From Candidatus Bathyarchaeota archaeon (GTDB lineage Archaea > Thermoproteota > Bathyarchaeia > Bathyarchaeales > SOJC01), in assembly GCA_023131225.1 (NCBI GenBank), contig JAGLZW010000029.1, positions 1 through 57,346 on the forward strand: a stretch of 57,346 bases of DNA, in the 5' to 3' direction. Below the pieces are notes generated by a model. It was given only the letters and a program-made list of their open reading frames with translations, did no database searches and had not been told where the DNA came from. The translations under genes and the position numbers were made by a program. How positions within the stretch are numbered: position 1 is the stretch's first letter; each line of letters begins with the position of its first letter. Of this stretch, positions 17,265 through 25,779 are shown one piece after another.

Positions 17265-17947
17265 TCTGTTGCCTCCTCTTCTTCTGTTTCGCCACCGAGT
17301 TCGCGGGGATGCTCTGAAACTTGATAATCTCTTGGAGGTCTAAACTTTGTAAATAGCTCCAGACAGTTTCGCTCTTTCAAGCGGTTGTATATGAGAATCC
17401 ACGCACAGTCATTCTTCCATCCGCCTACTTCACATTTGCCTTTTGTTTGTCCTCCACAGGGGCCGTTTAGTAGGCTTTTTGCGCATCGAGTTAAGGGACA
17501 TATACCGCCTGTTTCGAAGAGGATGCAGTCGCCGCATGCTCTGCACATTTCATAGAATTTGTCTACTTTGGTGTCGTGCATCCCGAGGAATTTTGTGTCG
17601 TTTGCTGGGATAATCAGCTTCGTTTTGTAGAGGTCTGCGAGAGTTTGAACTCCAACTCCACAGCCTAGGCAAACAACTGCGTCATAGTCTTCTATTAAGG
17701 GATTAAGGGCTGTTGAGGTGATCTGTCGGTCGCATTGACGTAGAATGGATATAGCCTTCACGTTAGGTGCTTCTTCTCCTTTCACTTTTCGCTCCATTTC
17801 CAACAAAGACTTTAACACCTCTGCTTGTCTCTTGCCTCCTGCTTGAATTACGGAAGCGCATCCATCACAGCCTACGATTAGAAGACTCCCGAGGGTTTTC
17901 GTCATTTCAAAAATTTCTTTTAGCGGCTTTTGCTGAACTATAATCAA
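17261..17947 (-). CDS. metV: MetV, Fe-S subunit of methylene reductase
   Basis: 228 residues. Cys-rich: GCDGCASVIQAGGK near the start, CLGCGVGVQTLAD (about 93-105), CRACGDCILFETGGICPLTRC (about 134-154), then LLNGPCGGQTKGKCE and CAW. This is the pattern of the MetV / MTHFR C-terminal domain that forms Fe-S clusters and a zinc site and passes electrons to the flavin of MetF. It is first in the metV-metF pair. The divergent neighbour at 18125 is a plausible electron donor module. Confidence 0.92.
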   Translation of the reverse strand: MIIVQQKPLKEIFEMTKTLGSLLIVGCDGCASVIQAGGKRQAEVLKSLLEMERKVKGEEAPNVKAISILRQCDRQITSTALNPLIEDYDAVVCLGCGVGVQTLADLYKTKLIIPANDTKFLGMHDTKVDKFYEMCRACGDCILFETGGICPLTRCAKSLLNGPCGGQTKGKCEVGGWKNDCAWILIYNRLKERNCLELFTKFRPPRDYQVSEHPRELGGETEEEEATE

Positions 17948-18124
17948 CTAAGAGTCACTCCTTAGAGAAAATCAGTGAAAGCTGAATCAGTGATATAAAA
18001 ATTCCTATAAGAGAACGCTGGGCATGCTTTTTGTGGTTTGTACGCAAGTTTAATATTGCTGTTTCCTTTCCTTTTAGCATTCTCTCTAAGACTAAAAATC
18101 CAATAACCAATGTAGGAGGACTTT

Positions 18125-20230
18125 GTTACGGCTACCATTTCTAAAACGCTTGATGAAAAATATCCCCCTTGCCGTAAAGCTTGCCCAGCTGGAATAAACG
18201 TTCAAGCCTACATCGCACTTATTGCTCAAGGAAAACTCAAAGAAGCCCTAGGAATTATCAGGAAATCTATTCCTTTTCCATCTGTTTGCGGCAGAGTTTG
18301 CTTCAGTCCTTGCGAAGATGCGTGTACTCGAAAAGACATTGACGAACCGCTCAGAATTCGTGCCCTTAAACGTTTGGTTGCTGACTACGAGTTTACTTCA
18401 GGGATTAGAGAAAAACCAAAGCCAGTACCAAAAACCCATAGCGAAAAAATCGCTATCATAGGCTCGGGGCCAGCAGGGCTTACTGCTGCCTACGAGCTGG
18501 CTAAAATTGGATATCCAGTAACAGTTTTTGAAAGTGCGTCAAAGCCTGGGGGTAGTTTAAGATTCTGCATCCCGGAGTATAGGTTGCCTGAAATGGTGTT
18601 GGATGCTGAAATTGACTATATTAGGGAAACTGGAGTGGAAATTCGCGTTGACACAACGATTGGTAAAGATATGACCATTGACGAAATTAAAAGACAAGGA
18701 TACGACGCAATTTTCATAGCTGCAGGCGCTCACCACTGTATCAGCATAAACCTAGAAGGCGAAGAATTAGATGGCGTCTTTCATGCTCTCGATTTCCTAA
18801 AAGAAGTGCATGTTGGGAACCGTGTTGAGCTCGGAAGTAGAATTGCTGTTATAGGGGGTGGAAACGTTGCCATCGACGCTGCTCGGACAGTTAGACGCCT
18901 TGGCCCAAATGAAGTGACGATAATTTATAGAAGGTCAGAAAAGGAGATGCCTGCCCATCAAAAAGAGGTTGAAGAGGCAAAACTGGAAGGCGTAAAGCTC
19001 CATTTTCTCGCAGCGCCTAAAAAAATTCTTGGAAAAGATGGCAAGGTCATTGGAATAGAATGCACCAGGACTGCTCTGGGACTACCAGATGAAAGCGGTC
19101 GTAGGCGTCCTGTACCAGTAAAAGGCTCAGAATTTGTCGTTCCAGTTGACTCCGTGCTGCTTGCCATTGGTGAAATGCCTGACATTTCTTTCTTGCCCAA
19201 AGAAATCGAAGTGGCGAGAGGAAACAGAGTTATTGTAGACGAAGTTACGCTTGAAACAAAATCGCCCGGTGTATTTGCTGGCGGCGACACTGTCACTGGC
19301 CCCGCCTCTGTTATTGAAGCCATCGCTGCTGGTAAAAAAGCAGCAGTGTCTATTGACCGCTATATAAGAGGAGTTGACCTCAAGGCTGGGAGGACAAATG
19401 AGGTTCCTGAGATGACATGGGTTTCAGAGAAAAGCGTTTTGAAGAAAAAGCCGAGACAAACAATGCGTTGTCTAGCACCTGAGGAGCGAGTGAGTTGCTT
19501 TGAAGAGGTTGAATTAGGTTTGATACTTGATGCTGGACTGTTAGAAGCCCGTAGATGTCTCTTCTGTGGTCCCTGCTCAGAATGTTTAGAGATGGAAGAA
19601 CTTTGCGAAGCAGATGACGCACTTGTAGATGAGGACAGATGCATCGCCTGCGCCAACTGCGAGAAAGTATGTGAATATGGCGCGATAAAAGTGGAAAAGT
19701 CTGTCGCAAAAGTGAACTTAATCCTGTGTAAGGGATGTGGGACGTGCGTTGTAGAATGTCCAGCAGAAGCGATCACCATGCAGAACTTTTCTGATGAGAA
19801 AATTTCAGCCCAAATAAAAGACGCTGCAACCTCATGGGCAACTAAAAAGGGACCTCAAACCTTAGCTTTTGTTTGCAACTGGTCCTACAACGCAAACGGG
19901 TTTGAATGGCCACAAAACACTCATGTTGTCCCAGTAAAATGCAGCGGCAGAGTTGACCCCCTACATGTCCTCCACGCTTTCATGCTTGGTGCCGATGGAG
20001 TTCTAGTTATAAGTTGTGACTCTAAAGATTGTCATTACGTTTTTGGAGGCTCCACTGCTGAGAAACGCGTCAAACAAATGAAAGAGTGGCTTCAAGCTGT
20101 GGGAATCGAGTCTGGAAGGCTACAGATGGAACGGTCTTCGGTGGGCAACGAAAAGCATCTCAGCGAAGTTCTCAAAAGTTTTGCAGCCAAACTGGAAAGC
20201 ATTGGATCAACTCCACTTAAAGAAGCTTGA
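18125..20230 (+). CDS. GltD-like flavoprotein fused to 2[4Fe-4S] ferredoxin and MvhD domains
   Basis: About 700 residues when the conserved N-terminus is counted. Order: Fe-S domain of the glutamate synthase small-subunit type (CRKACPAG..CGRVCFSPCEDACTR, codons from 18125); FAD and NAD(P) Rossmann domains (IIGSGPAGLTAAYEL, VIGGGNVAIDAAR, then FAGGDTVTGPA); two 4Fe-4S motifs (CIACANCEKVC, CKGCGTCVVEC); and an MvhD domain at the end (FVCNWSYNANG..DSKDCHY). It should connect NAD(P)H or ferredoxin to a partner through Fe-S clusters. No ATG/GTG/TTG lies in frame before 18374, so the true start is unclear, although the homologous region clearly begins near 18125. AGGAGGA at 18114-18120 marks ribosome binding. 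Confidence 0.85.
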   Translation, partial: VTATISKTLDEKYPPCRKACPAGINVQAYIALIAQGKLKEALGIIRKSIPFPSVCGRVCFSPCEDACTRKDIDEPLRIRALKRLVADYEFTSGIREKPKPVPKTHSEKIAIIGSGPAGLTAAYELAKIGYPVTVFESASKPGGSLRFCIPEYRLPEMVLDAEIDYIRETGVEIRVDTTIGKDMTIDEIKRQGYDAIFIAAGAHHCISINLEGEELDGVFHALDFLKEVHVGNRVELGSRIAVIGGGNVAIDAARTVRRLGPNEVTIIYRRSEKEMPAHQKEVEEAKLEGVKLHFLAAPKKILGKDGKVIGIECTRTALGLPDESGRRRPVPVKGSEFVVPVDSVLLAIGEMPDISFLPKEIEVARGNRVIVDEVTLETKSPGVFAGGDTVTGPASVIEAIAAGKKAAVSIDRYIRGVDLKAGRTNEVPEMTWVSEKSVLKKKPRQTMRCLAPEERVSCFEEVELGLILDAGLLEARRCLFCGPCSECLEMEELCEADDALVDEDRCIACANCEKVCEYGAIKVEKSVAKVNLILCKGCGTCVVECPAEAITMQNFSDEKISAQIKDAATSWATKKGPQTLAFVCNWSYNANGFEWPQNTHVVPVKCSGRVDPLHVLHAFMLGADGVLVISCDSKDCHYVFGGSTAEKRVKQMKEWLQAVGIESGRLQMERSSVGNEKHLSEVLKSFAAKLESIGSTPLKEA

Positions 20231-20319
20231 GAAAAAAAGGAGCCACAAAAAATTTCTTGCCTCTCCGAGAAATTTATGTAGATCCTGCCTTAAACAATAA
20301 CACTCCTTAAGGGTTGAAC

Positions 20320-21366
20320 ATGCAGACTCGTAAGTTGGGCTTCGAGGAATCTTTAAAGAAAGATGTGGTTTCTAGTCGCCAATGTGTAGGCTGCGCCACT
20401 TGCGTAGTAGTATGTCCCTTCAACTGCTTGGATTATAACGAAGGACAACCGAGACTAGTGAAAAAATGTGAAACCTGCGGCATTTGCCCTCAAGTCTGCC
20501 CAAAATATGATTGGTCGTGGTCTAAGGCAGAAGAATTTGTATTTGAAAGACAAAAGGGGGAAAGTGAAGAGTTTGGCATCTATCGCCGTCTTATTCTAGC
20601 TCAAGCAACTGATAAGAAAGTATTAGAAAAGTGTCAGGACGGAGGTGCTGTCACTGCCATTCTTATTTACGCCTTGCGAGACGGCATAATTGAAGGAGTA
20701 GCCCTTTCAGGACTCGCAGCACACAAGCCTCTTTATCCCATGCCTAAACTGGCGACAACTCCGAAAGAAGTTTTGGAAAACGCCGGAACCCGCTACTCTT
20801 ACTCGCCAAACATGTTAGCGCTGCAAGAAGGAGTGAAACAGAAAAAGAAGAGTTTGGCTTTTGTAGGCACTCCATGTCAGATTCAAGCAATTCGGAAAAT
20901 ACAGATGCTTCCCCTAAAGAAGTATTCCAACCCGCTACAATTCACTGTTGGATTAATGTGCACAGAAAGTTTCACGTACGACGGGTTTTTTGAAAAGCAT
21001 CTCAAAGAAAACATGGGTCTCGACCTGAGCAACATTGAAAAGATGAACATTAAAGGGAAAGTTCTTGTCTCTCTGAAATCAGGCGAAGTAAAGAGTGTTT
21101 CCTTGTCTGAGGCAAAGCAGTATACTAGGGAGAGCTGCCATCTTTGCAGCGACTTCAGCGCCGAACTAGCAGACATTTCCGCTGGTGGCTTAGGACTTAG
21201 TGGCTGGACATTCGTAATTCTTCGAACTGAAAAAGGCAAAAAGATTTTTGACGGCGCGGTGGAAGCTGGAATGCTGAGAACAAGAGCGGTGGACGAGGAG
21301 CCTTTTGCGCTGACTCTCTTGACTAGGCTTTCAAAGAAGAAGCGAAAAAATTCTCCGAGAAGTTGA
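20320..21366 (+). CDS. F420-binding oxidoreductase, FrhB/FpoF family
   Basis: About 348 residues. The N-terminus has two 4Fe-4S motifs (CVGCATCVVVC and CETCGICPQVC). The FrhB domain follows, with CQDGGAVTAILIYAL, AGTRYSYSPNM, FVGTPCQIQAIRK and DFSAELADISAGG. The family oxidises or reduces F420 through FAD. Lying 90 bases after the GltD-MvhD fusion, it probably gives that protein an F420 port. ATG 20320 has AAGGGTTGA upstream; TTG 20314 is possible but too near that site. Confidence 0.92.
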   Translation: MQTRKLGFEESLKKDVVSSRQCVGCATCVVVCPFNCLDYNEGQPRLVKKCETCGICPQVCPKYDWSWSKAEEFVFERQKGESEEFGIYRRLILAQATDKKVLEKCQDGGAVTAILIYALRDGIIEGVALSGLAAHKPLYPMPKLATTPKEVLENAGTRYSYSPNMLALQEGVKQKKKSLAFVGTPCQIQAIRKIQMLPLKKYSNPLQFTVGLMCTESFTYDGFFEKHLKENMGLDLSNIEKMNIKGKVLVSLKSGEVKSVSLSEAKQYTRESCHLCSDFSAELADISAGGLGLSGWTFVILRTEKGKKIFDGAVEAGMLRTRAVDEEPFALTLLTRLSKKKRKNSPRS

Positions 21367-21428
21367 CGCTTTTTCCTCCCTTTGGTGGCTGCAAAACGGT
21401 TTTAACCCAAAACATCCATTCTTAACGT

Positions 21429-22115
21429 ATGAAGCACGTCTTGATAAAGGCATTTGACCTCCCCAGCGCTTGGTATCGGGCAGTAAATCTAGTCTATCGA
21501 GAAGGGGACACGTTTAGGGTTGAAAGAGGTTCCGAGATCTCCCTAACAAAGAAACTGTCAGTTACCCTTGAAATAGCTCACCCAGAGCATCGACCTTTGA
21601 TCGATGAGAAGGCTCCGTGCGACATAAAATATGTTGAACAGGTTTACCTATCTTACCTCTTCCTCCCAGAAAAAAGCCCCGAAGAAAGCTACACCTACGG
21701 AGAAAGACTGAGGAAACCCGTTGATCAAATAGAGGAAGTCATAAAGAAATACAAAGAATTCAAAAGTGACAGACAAAACACCATGGTGCTGAGGCTACCC
21801 CAAGACCTAAACCTAGAGGCCCCGCCCTGTCTAACTATAATTGACACGGAAGTATCCGATGATCAACTACACTTCTTCCCCTACTTCCGATCTTGGGACT
21901 GCTATGCAGGTTTACCAGCCAATCTAGCTGGGATACAGATTCTAAAGGAACACATGGCCAAAGAAATAGGCGTAAAAACAGGTAAAACAGTCACCTACTC
22001 AAAAAATCTTCACCTTTACGAGAGACAACTGAAGTTTGCTGAAGAACTGTTGATTAGAAAAATCGAATCCAAAAAGTGGTGGGAAGAGATACAAGCAAAA
22101 CCAAGCACAAGATAG
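21429..22115 (+). CDS. thyA: Thymidylate synthase, methanogen type
   Basis: 228 residues, shorter than bacterial ThyA (264). The catalytic region is APPCLTIIDTE (Cys near residue 137), followed by FRSWDCYAGLPANLAGIQ. This holds the RS-D and G-P-N residues used for dUMP and folate binding in the archaeal branch (TIGR03283-like). Makes dTMP from dUMP; in this lineage a pterin other than folate may be the C1 donor. ATG start 63 bases after the FrhB gene. Confidence 0.88.
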   Translation: MKHVLIKAFDLPSAWYRAVNLVYREGDTFRVERGSEISLTKKLSVTLEIAHPEHRPLIDEKAPCDIKYVEQVYLSYLFLPEKSPEESYTYGERLRKPVDQIEEVIKKYKEFKSDRQNTMVLRLPQDLNLEAPPCLTIIDTEVSDDQLHFFPYFRSWDCYAGLPANLAGIQILKEHMAKEIGVKTGKTVTYSKNLHLYERQLKFAEELLIRKIESKKWWEEIQAKPSTR

Positions 22116-22346
22116 CTTTGATAAGTGACATCACAGAAGACGCGCATTATCTTCATTACCTTTACGAGGGTTTTGCCTCATTTGAAATTTTGGAAGCAAA
22201 ATCTCCTTTCTTATTCTCAGCCTTTAAAAGAGGCGTACGCTACGGGCACAAATTAAGTTCTGAAAGAGGACCAGCAACATACATTAATTTATTTTAAGGT
22301 GACAAATATAGAAAAGACTGAGAAAAACTCTTTCAGCCTATAACAT

Positions 22347-23318
22347 GTGGAAGTGGTTGATTTGGAAAGCATAGCTTTCGGTCCTGTTCCGTCAAGACGT
22401 CTAGGCCGAAGCTTGGGAATAAATAATATCCCGGCAAAGACTTGCTCTTACTCATGCGTTTACTGCCAGTTAGGAAAAACCGTAAACATGTCAATAGAAA
22501 GGCACCCGTTCTATAAGCCGGAAGACATTTTCAAAAAAGTTAAAAGAAAAGTTGCTGAAGCAACTTCAAGGAACGAAAAGATTGATTATCTGACCTTTGT
22601 TCCGGATGGAGAACCAACTTTAGACCTTAGCCTAGGCAGGGAAATACCCTTGCTAAAGCAAATCGAGATTCCGATAGCTGTTTTAACAAATGCCTCGCTA
22701 ATTTGGTCGGATGACGTAAAGGAAGATTTGCTGGAGGCAAACTTGGTCTCTTTAAAGGTAGACACCGTCAGCGAAGATTTATGGAGAAGAATAAACAGAC
22801 CTCATAAGAATCTAAGACTAAATATCATTTTAGAAGGGATAACGGAGTTTGCAAAAGAGTTTAAAGGAACAATTATCAGTGAAACAATGCTTATAGATGG
22901 CGTGAATTATGGAGACGAATTTGAAAAGATAGCAGAGTTTCTGAAAAAATTGAAAAGGTTGGATAAGGCGTATATTGCCATTCCAACAAGACCGCTAACA
23001 GAAAAGTGGGCTAAGCCAGCTGAGGAAGAAATCGTAAACACTGCTTTTCAAGTGTTCTCCGAGAAACTTGGCGTCAACAGAGTTGAGTACTTGATAGGTT
23101 ACGAGGGCAACGCCTTCGCCTTCACTGGAAAAGTTGAAGAAGACTTACTGAGCATAACGGCGGTGCATCCCATGCGTGAAACGGCAGTTATTGAGTTTTT
23201 GAGGAAGGCTGGTGCGGACTGTCGTGTCATTGAGACACTCTTACAGGAGGGTAAGCTTATAGAGCTTGAATATGAGGGAAACAGATACTACATGAGAAAA
23301 ATTCCAAGCAGAGAGTAA
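22347..23318 (+). CDS. Radical SAM protein (COG0731-like)
   Basis: 323 residues. The 4Fe-4S motif CSYSCVYC (33-40) follows GPVPSRRLGRSLGIN, the typical opening of the COG0731/TYW1-related Fe-S oxidoreductases. VPDGEPTLD and LTNASLIW agree with the GGEPT and beta-4 motifs of the SAM barrel. The C-terminal ~70 residues look like a winged helix (MRETAVIEFLRKAGADCRVIETLLQEGKLIEL), perhaps for nucleic-acid binding. GTG start. Substrate unknown. Confidence 0.9.
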   Translation: MEVVDLESIAFGPVPSRRLGRSLGINNIPAKTCSYSCVYCQLGKTVNMSIERHPFYKPEDIFKKVKRKVAEATSRNEKIDYLTFVPDGEPTLDLSLGREIPLLKQIEIPIAVLTNASLIWSDDVKEDLLEANLVSLKVDTVSEDLWRRINRPHKNLRLNIILEGITEFAKEFKGTIISETMLIDGVNYGDEFEKIAEFLKKLKRLDKAYIAIPTRPLTEKWAKPAEEEIVNTAFQVFSEKLGVNRVEYLIGYEGNAFAFTGKVEEDLLSITAVHPMRETAVIEFLRKAGADCRVIETLLQEGKLIELEYEGNRYYMRKIPSRE

Positions 23319-23456
23319 AATCTCTCAGATAACCGGGGGTAATTACAGGACTGAGAGCGTTTATGAGCACGTAAGTAGTATATGTTGAATGGAGACAAGT
23401 AATTGAAGAAGCATGGGTGACAGACTTGACAATATTATACTTGCGGAGTTTAGGAA

Positions 23457-25298
23457 ATGGGTGACCTTGTAAGAATAGTCTTTAATCCGATGGACAAGGT
23501 GATTGAGGTAGAGGGAGGGACGATACTGCTCGATGCGATCAGAGAGGCGGGTATAGACATTAGAAGCATATGTGGCGGCGAAGGCGAATGTGGAACATGC
23601 AAGGTGATTCTTAACAAAGGTGAAGTCTCCGATGTGTCAACTAAATATACAAAGTGGCTATCTCCTCAGGAAATATCTGAAAGCTACCGTCTTGCTTGTC
23701 AAACGCGCGTCCTAAGCGACTGTGAGTTTACTATCCCTGTTGAAAGTCGAATTGCCAACCCTAAAATACTTCTCAGTGCAGAAATGACCATTGATAAACT
23801 GGATCCTGCGTCAAAGAAATATCTGGTGTCCTTACTGCCTATCCGAGATGATGAACATCGACAAATCAGACTTCATGACTACTCGGGTCTAAGCCCAAAG
23901 GTGAGCGACGAAATCTATAACAAGCTTCTTTTAATGAGAGAACCGATAACCGCGACTTTGAGTATGATGAAGACTCCTGAGATTATCAACGTTGAGTCAG
24001 GCGACAGAACCAGTTCAAACTATGGTCTTGCCATCGACATTGGAACCACGACAATCGTCGCTCTCCTCGTTGACTTGTCAAGTGGGGAGATTCTAGGCAG
24101 AGCCTCGGGGTTGAACAAGCAGATCACTTACGGTGAAACACTCATCACGAGAATTGCTTTTTCACGTAAAGCCGAGAGTGGATTGCACAAGCTCCAGCAA
24201 GCGGTAGTCCGAACCATAAATGATCTTGTGAACAGGCTTACACTAAGCGCTGAAATCAAGAAAGAAGAAATCACAAGCGTTTCTGCGGGCGGAAACACCG
24301 TTATGAATCACCTCTTAGCAGGGGTGAACGTAGACTACCTTTGGTATGTGGATGCAAACGACAAAGTTCCTAGGACCCCAGTCATCAAAAAAGCAAAGGA
24401 ACTCGGACTCAACACAAATCTGGAAGCTTATGTTTACTGCCTTCCCAACGTGAGCCGATTCTTGGGAGGAGACGCAGTCGGTGACGTAGTAGCCTCTGGT
24501 ATGCACGAATCTGGCGAAACCTCTCTTTTAGTTGACATGGGAACAAATGGGGAAATTATCTTCGGGAACAAGGATTGGCTCGTATCATGCTCCGTCGCAT
24601 CTGGTCCCGCCTTCGAAGGGGCAGGCACCAGATTTGGGATGCGGGCTATGCACGGCGCAATAGAACATGTTAGAATCGACCTTGAATCCCTCGAGGCGGA
24701 ATACACGGTCATCGGGAACAAGCGTCCAATGGGAATCTGCGGATCAGGCATAATCGACGCCGCAGCAGAGATGTTTCGTGTCGGCATCCTTGATTTCAGT
24801 GGAAAGATCGTCGTGGGACGAGCGGCGCTCGTTAGAAAAGGGAGAGACGGATTGGAGTATGTCATAGCTCCTGCAGAGAAGACGACGATTGGCCGAGACA
24901 TAGTAATAACGCAGCGAGATATGGATTATATCATGGACTCGAAAGCCGCCTCCTGCGGAGGAATAATGGTTTTGATGAGGAAATTTAACCTCTCCATCTA
25001 CGACGTTAAGAACTTTTACCTTGCAGGAGCTTTCGGGGCGTATACTAATTTGGAGAACGCAACAAAGCTTGGGGTTTTCCCTGAGTTCCCGAATGCAAAG
25101 ATACGCTCAATTGGAAATGGTTCACTTTCAGGCGCGTACGCTACACTCTTGTCGATGAAGAAGCAAAACCACGCGAATACTATAGCACAGAATATGCTGT
25201 ACATAGATCTTCTTGCAGATGTCGTGTTCGCGGAAACGTACTCTGAGTCGATTTACATCCCGGGTCCTAAGGAACTCTTCCCAAGCTATAACCCCTAG
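23457..25298 (+). CDS. RACo-like reductive activator of corrinoid protein
   Basis: 613 residues. N-terminal 2Fe-2S ferredoxin: CGGEGECGTCKV (about 39-50), closed by RLACQ (about 80). A linker follows and then the ASKHA ATPase domain of DUF4445 type: GLAIDIGTTTIVALLVDL (about 190), VSAGGNTVMNHLL, LLVDMGTNGEI, GPAFEGAGT. RACo proteins use ATP and reduced ferredoxin to return inactive Co(II) corrinoid protein to Co(I). Being next to cdhE/cdhD, which form the corrinoid Fe-S protein, its likely target is CdhDE. ATG start with AGGAAATGG upstream. Confidence 0.92.
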   Translation: MGDLVRIVFNPMDKVIEVEGGTILLDAIREAGIDIRSICGGEGECGTCKVILNKGEVSDVSTKYTKWLSPQEISESYRLACQTRVLSDCEFTIPVESRIANPKILLSAEMTIDKLDPASKKYLVSLLPIRDDEHRQIRLHDYSGLSPKVSDEIYNKLLLMREPITATLSMMKTPEIINVESGDRTSSNYGLAIDIGTTTIVALLVDLSSGEILGRASGLNKQITYGETLITRIAFSRKAESGLHKLQQAVVRTINDLVNRLTLSAEIKKEEITSVSAGGNTVMNHLLAGVNVDYLWYVDANDKVPRTPVIKKAKELGLNTNLEAYVYCLPNVSRFLGGDAVGDVVASGMHESGETSLLVDMGTNGEIIFGNKDWLVSCSVASGPAFEGAGTRFGMRAMHGAIEHVRIDLESLEAEYTVIGNKRPMGICGSGIIDAAAEMFRVGILDFSGKIVVGRAALVRKGRDGLEYVIAPAEKTTIGRDIVITQRDMDYIMDSKAASCGGIMVLMRKFNLSIYDVKNFYLAGAFGAYTNLENATKLGVFPEFPNAKIRSIGNGSLSGAYATLLSMKKQNHANTIAQNMLYIDLLADVVFAETYSESIYIPGPKELFPSYNP

Positions 25299-25432
25299 CG
25301 TACGTAGCGTTAAGGGCCTAAAGAGGCACTATTTAACGTCAAAAATCTCGCTTCGTGCTTTATTTCAGGAATCTGGAAAAGGAAAGCGGTTCGATTTTAT
25401 GATACACGCGCAGGTGTCTCAAAAACCTCTTG

Positions 25433-25669
25433 TTAACGCTTCATACACTTGATTATTTCTCTGCATTTGTCCGCGTACTCACACCAGTCTAGGCACGACT
25501 GCTCCTTTTCGGGTCTACCAGATTCTTTGTTGCATGTGTCGCATATCCCAACATCTTCGTCGCTCCAAATCTCCACCGTTCCACTGCAGTTAGGGCATTT
25601 AATATATTCGGGGACAGGTCTAACAAACTTCCTTATGCCCGGACAAGTTTTGAAGCTTTTCCTAAACAA
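25433..25669 (-). CDS. Small zinc/Fe-S Cys-rich protein downstream of cdhE
   Basis: 78 residues with nine Cys: CPNCSG (25-30), CDTC (44-47), and CLDWCEYADKC (59-69) plus C76. The first two pairs form a zinc ribbon and the second group resembles a cysteine-rich redox or metal site. It lies 110 bases downstream of cdhE on the same strand and may be the last gene of that operon, perhaps in assembly of the complex. Function not known. Confidence 0.72.
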   Translation of the reverse strand: MFRKSFKTCPGIRKFVRPVPEYIKCPNCSGTVEIWSDEDVGICDTCNKESGRPEKEQSCLDWCEYADKCREIIKCMKR

Positions 25670-25779
25670 AAAATCCTCGCTTCTCTAATGGTAATGTGCG
25701 CGCATTGCCTTGCATTGTGTACTCATCATGGGAGCTTTTTGAAAAAGACGATAGATTACTCTCAAACATCTTTTTGTTT

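Noticed and set aside
22076-22297. 73-codon frame after thymidylate synthase
   Set aside because: Overlaps the end of thyA in another frame and has no features; not supported as a gene.
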